Positions 6,643 to 7,292 of a DNA stretch of 7,292 nt are shown here, in pieces. A program made the translations under genes and the position numbers. Every line of letters begins with the position of its first letter. The stretch's first letter is position 1. The stretch covers positions 1 through 7,292 of the forward strand of contig JAVBYK010000342.1 in NCBI GenBank assembly GCA_030824095.1, read 5' to 3'. The notes below the pieces were generated by a model. The model made no database searches, had not been told where the DNA came from, and saw only the letters and a program-made list of their open reading frames with translations. This DNA comes from a bacterium (GTDB lineage: Bacteria > Pseudomonadota > Gammaproteobacteria > Burkholderiales > Burkholderiaceae_C).

Positions 6643-7292
6643 ATGGACGCACCCGTCAAGAACCCCGGCAACCTGAATGGCGCCAACAGTGAAAAAGCCA
6701 AGGCCCTGCAGGTAGCCCTGGCCCAGATCGAAAAGCAGTTCGGCAAGGGCACCATCATGCGCCTGGGCGAGGGTGAAGTGATCGAGGACATCCAGGTGGT
6801 CTCCACCGGCTCGTTGGGGCTGGACATTGCACTGGGCGTGGGCGGCCTGCCCCGCGGCCGTGTTGTCGAAATCTACGGACCAGAGTCGTCCGGCAAGACC
6901 ACGCTGACGCTGCAGGTGATTGCCGAGATGCAAAAACAGGGCGGCCAGTGCGCCTTTGTCGATGCCGAGCACGCGCTGGACATCCAGTACGCGCAAAAGC
7001 TGGGCGTGAACCTGCAGGATCTGCTGATCAGCCAGCCCGACACCGGCGAGCAGGCCCTGGAAATCGTCGACAGCCTGGTGCGCTCCGGTGCGGTCGACCT
7101 GATCGTCGTTGACTCGGTGGCCGCACTCACACCCAAGGCCGAACTGGAAGGCGAAATGGGCGATTCCCTGCCCGGCCTGCAAGCCCGGTTGATGAGCCAG
7201 GCCCTGCGCAAGCTCACCGCCCACATCAAGAAGACCAACTGCATGGTCATCTTCATCAACCAGATCCGCATGAAGATCGGCGTGATGTTCGG
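6643..7292 (+). CDS. recA: RecA recombinase, N-terminal 216 residues (cut by the right window edge)
   Basis: Forms ATP-dependent filaments on single-stranded DNA, catalyses strand exchange in recombinational repair, and as a coprotease triggers LexA self-cleavage in the SOS response. The N-terminal helix region contains KALQVALAQIEKQFGKGTIM (residues 20-39). Walker A is GPESSGKT at 79-86, the catalytic glutamate is Glu109 in DAEHALD, and Walker B ends at Asp157 in LIVVDS. Loop L1 is around EGEMGDS (169-175), and the L2 glutamine is Gln207 in INQIRMKIG. Numbers run 13 ahead of E. coli because of a longer N-terminus. All catalytic residues seen are intact. The 3' end, including the C-terminal domain and any recX neighbour, is outside the window. 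Identification is certain. Confidence 0.99.
   Translation, partial: MDAPVKNPGNLNGANSEKAKALQVALAQIEKQFGKGTIMRLGEGEVIEDIQVVSTGSLGLDIALGVGGLPRGRVVEIYGPESSGKTTLTLQVIAEMQKQGGQCAFVDAEHALDIQYAQKLGVNLQDLLISQPDTGEQALEIVDSLVRSGAVDLIVVDSVAALTPKAELEGEMGDSLPGLQARLMSQALRKLTAHIKKTNCMVIFINQIRMKIGVMF

Overview
This looks like chromosomal DNA from a high-GC betaproteobacterium, most likely order Burkholderiales and probably family Comamonadaceae. The evidence is the codon usage, the RecA sequence, the MarR/RecA neighbourhood, and a GC-rich intergenic element at about 5148-5220 of a kind I recall as common in Comamonadaceae. The window is tightly packed: eight genes, two of them cut by the window ends, and no gap longer than 141 bp. 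I see no tRNA, rRNA, CRISPR array, insertion sequence or phage gene.

Left part (1-3677). A 5' fragment of topB (DNA topoisomerase III, minus strand) is divergent from a plus-strand cluster of three closely spaced genes: a small SET-domain protein lysine methyltransferase with a post-SET zinc motif, a biotin protein ligase (birA) without the DNA-binding domain, and a membrane-anchored SPOR-like protein. The gaps are 7 and 24 bp, so the three are probably one transcript. The 104-bp region between topB and the SET gene is full of GCGCGC repeats and alternating purine/pyrimidine tracts.

Middle part (3700-5896). A minus-strand two-component system follows, converging on the SPOR gene with only 22 bp between stop codons. 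The OmpR/PhoB-type response regulator is transcribed first, then a TctE/QseC-like sensor histidine kinase. An 85-bp spacer holding the GC-rich repeat separates the two genes.

Right part (6019-7292). A MarR-family regulator (minus strand) is divergent from recA (plus strand, cut by the window end). Their shared 141-bp region holds a LexA-like box directly upstream of a -10-like hexamer, as in E. coli recA, and an imperfect palindrome next to the MarR start that could be its operator.

Most of the window is ordinary core genome. The less ordinary points are the eukaryotic-type SET methyltransferase in a housekeeping operon, the repeat inside a two-component operon, and the possibility that the MarR regulator and LexA act on the same intergenic region. 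I found no clear candidate for a wholly new system.
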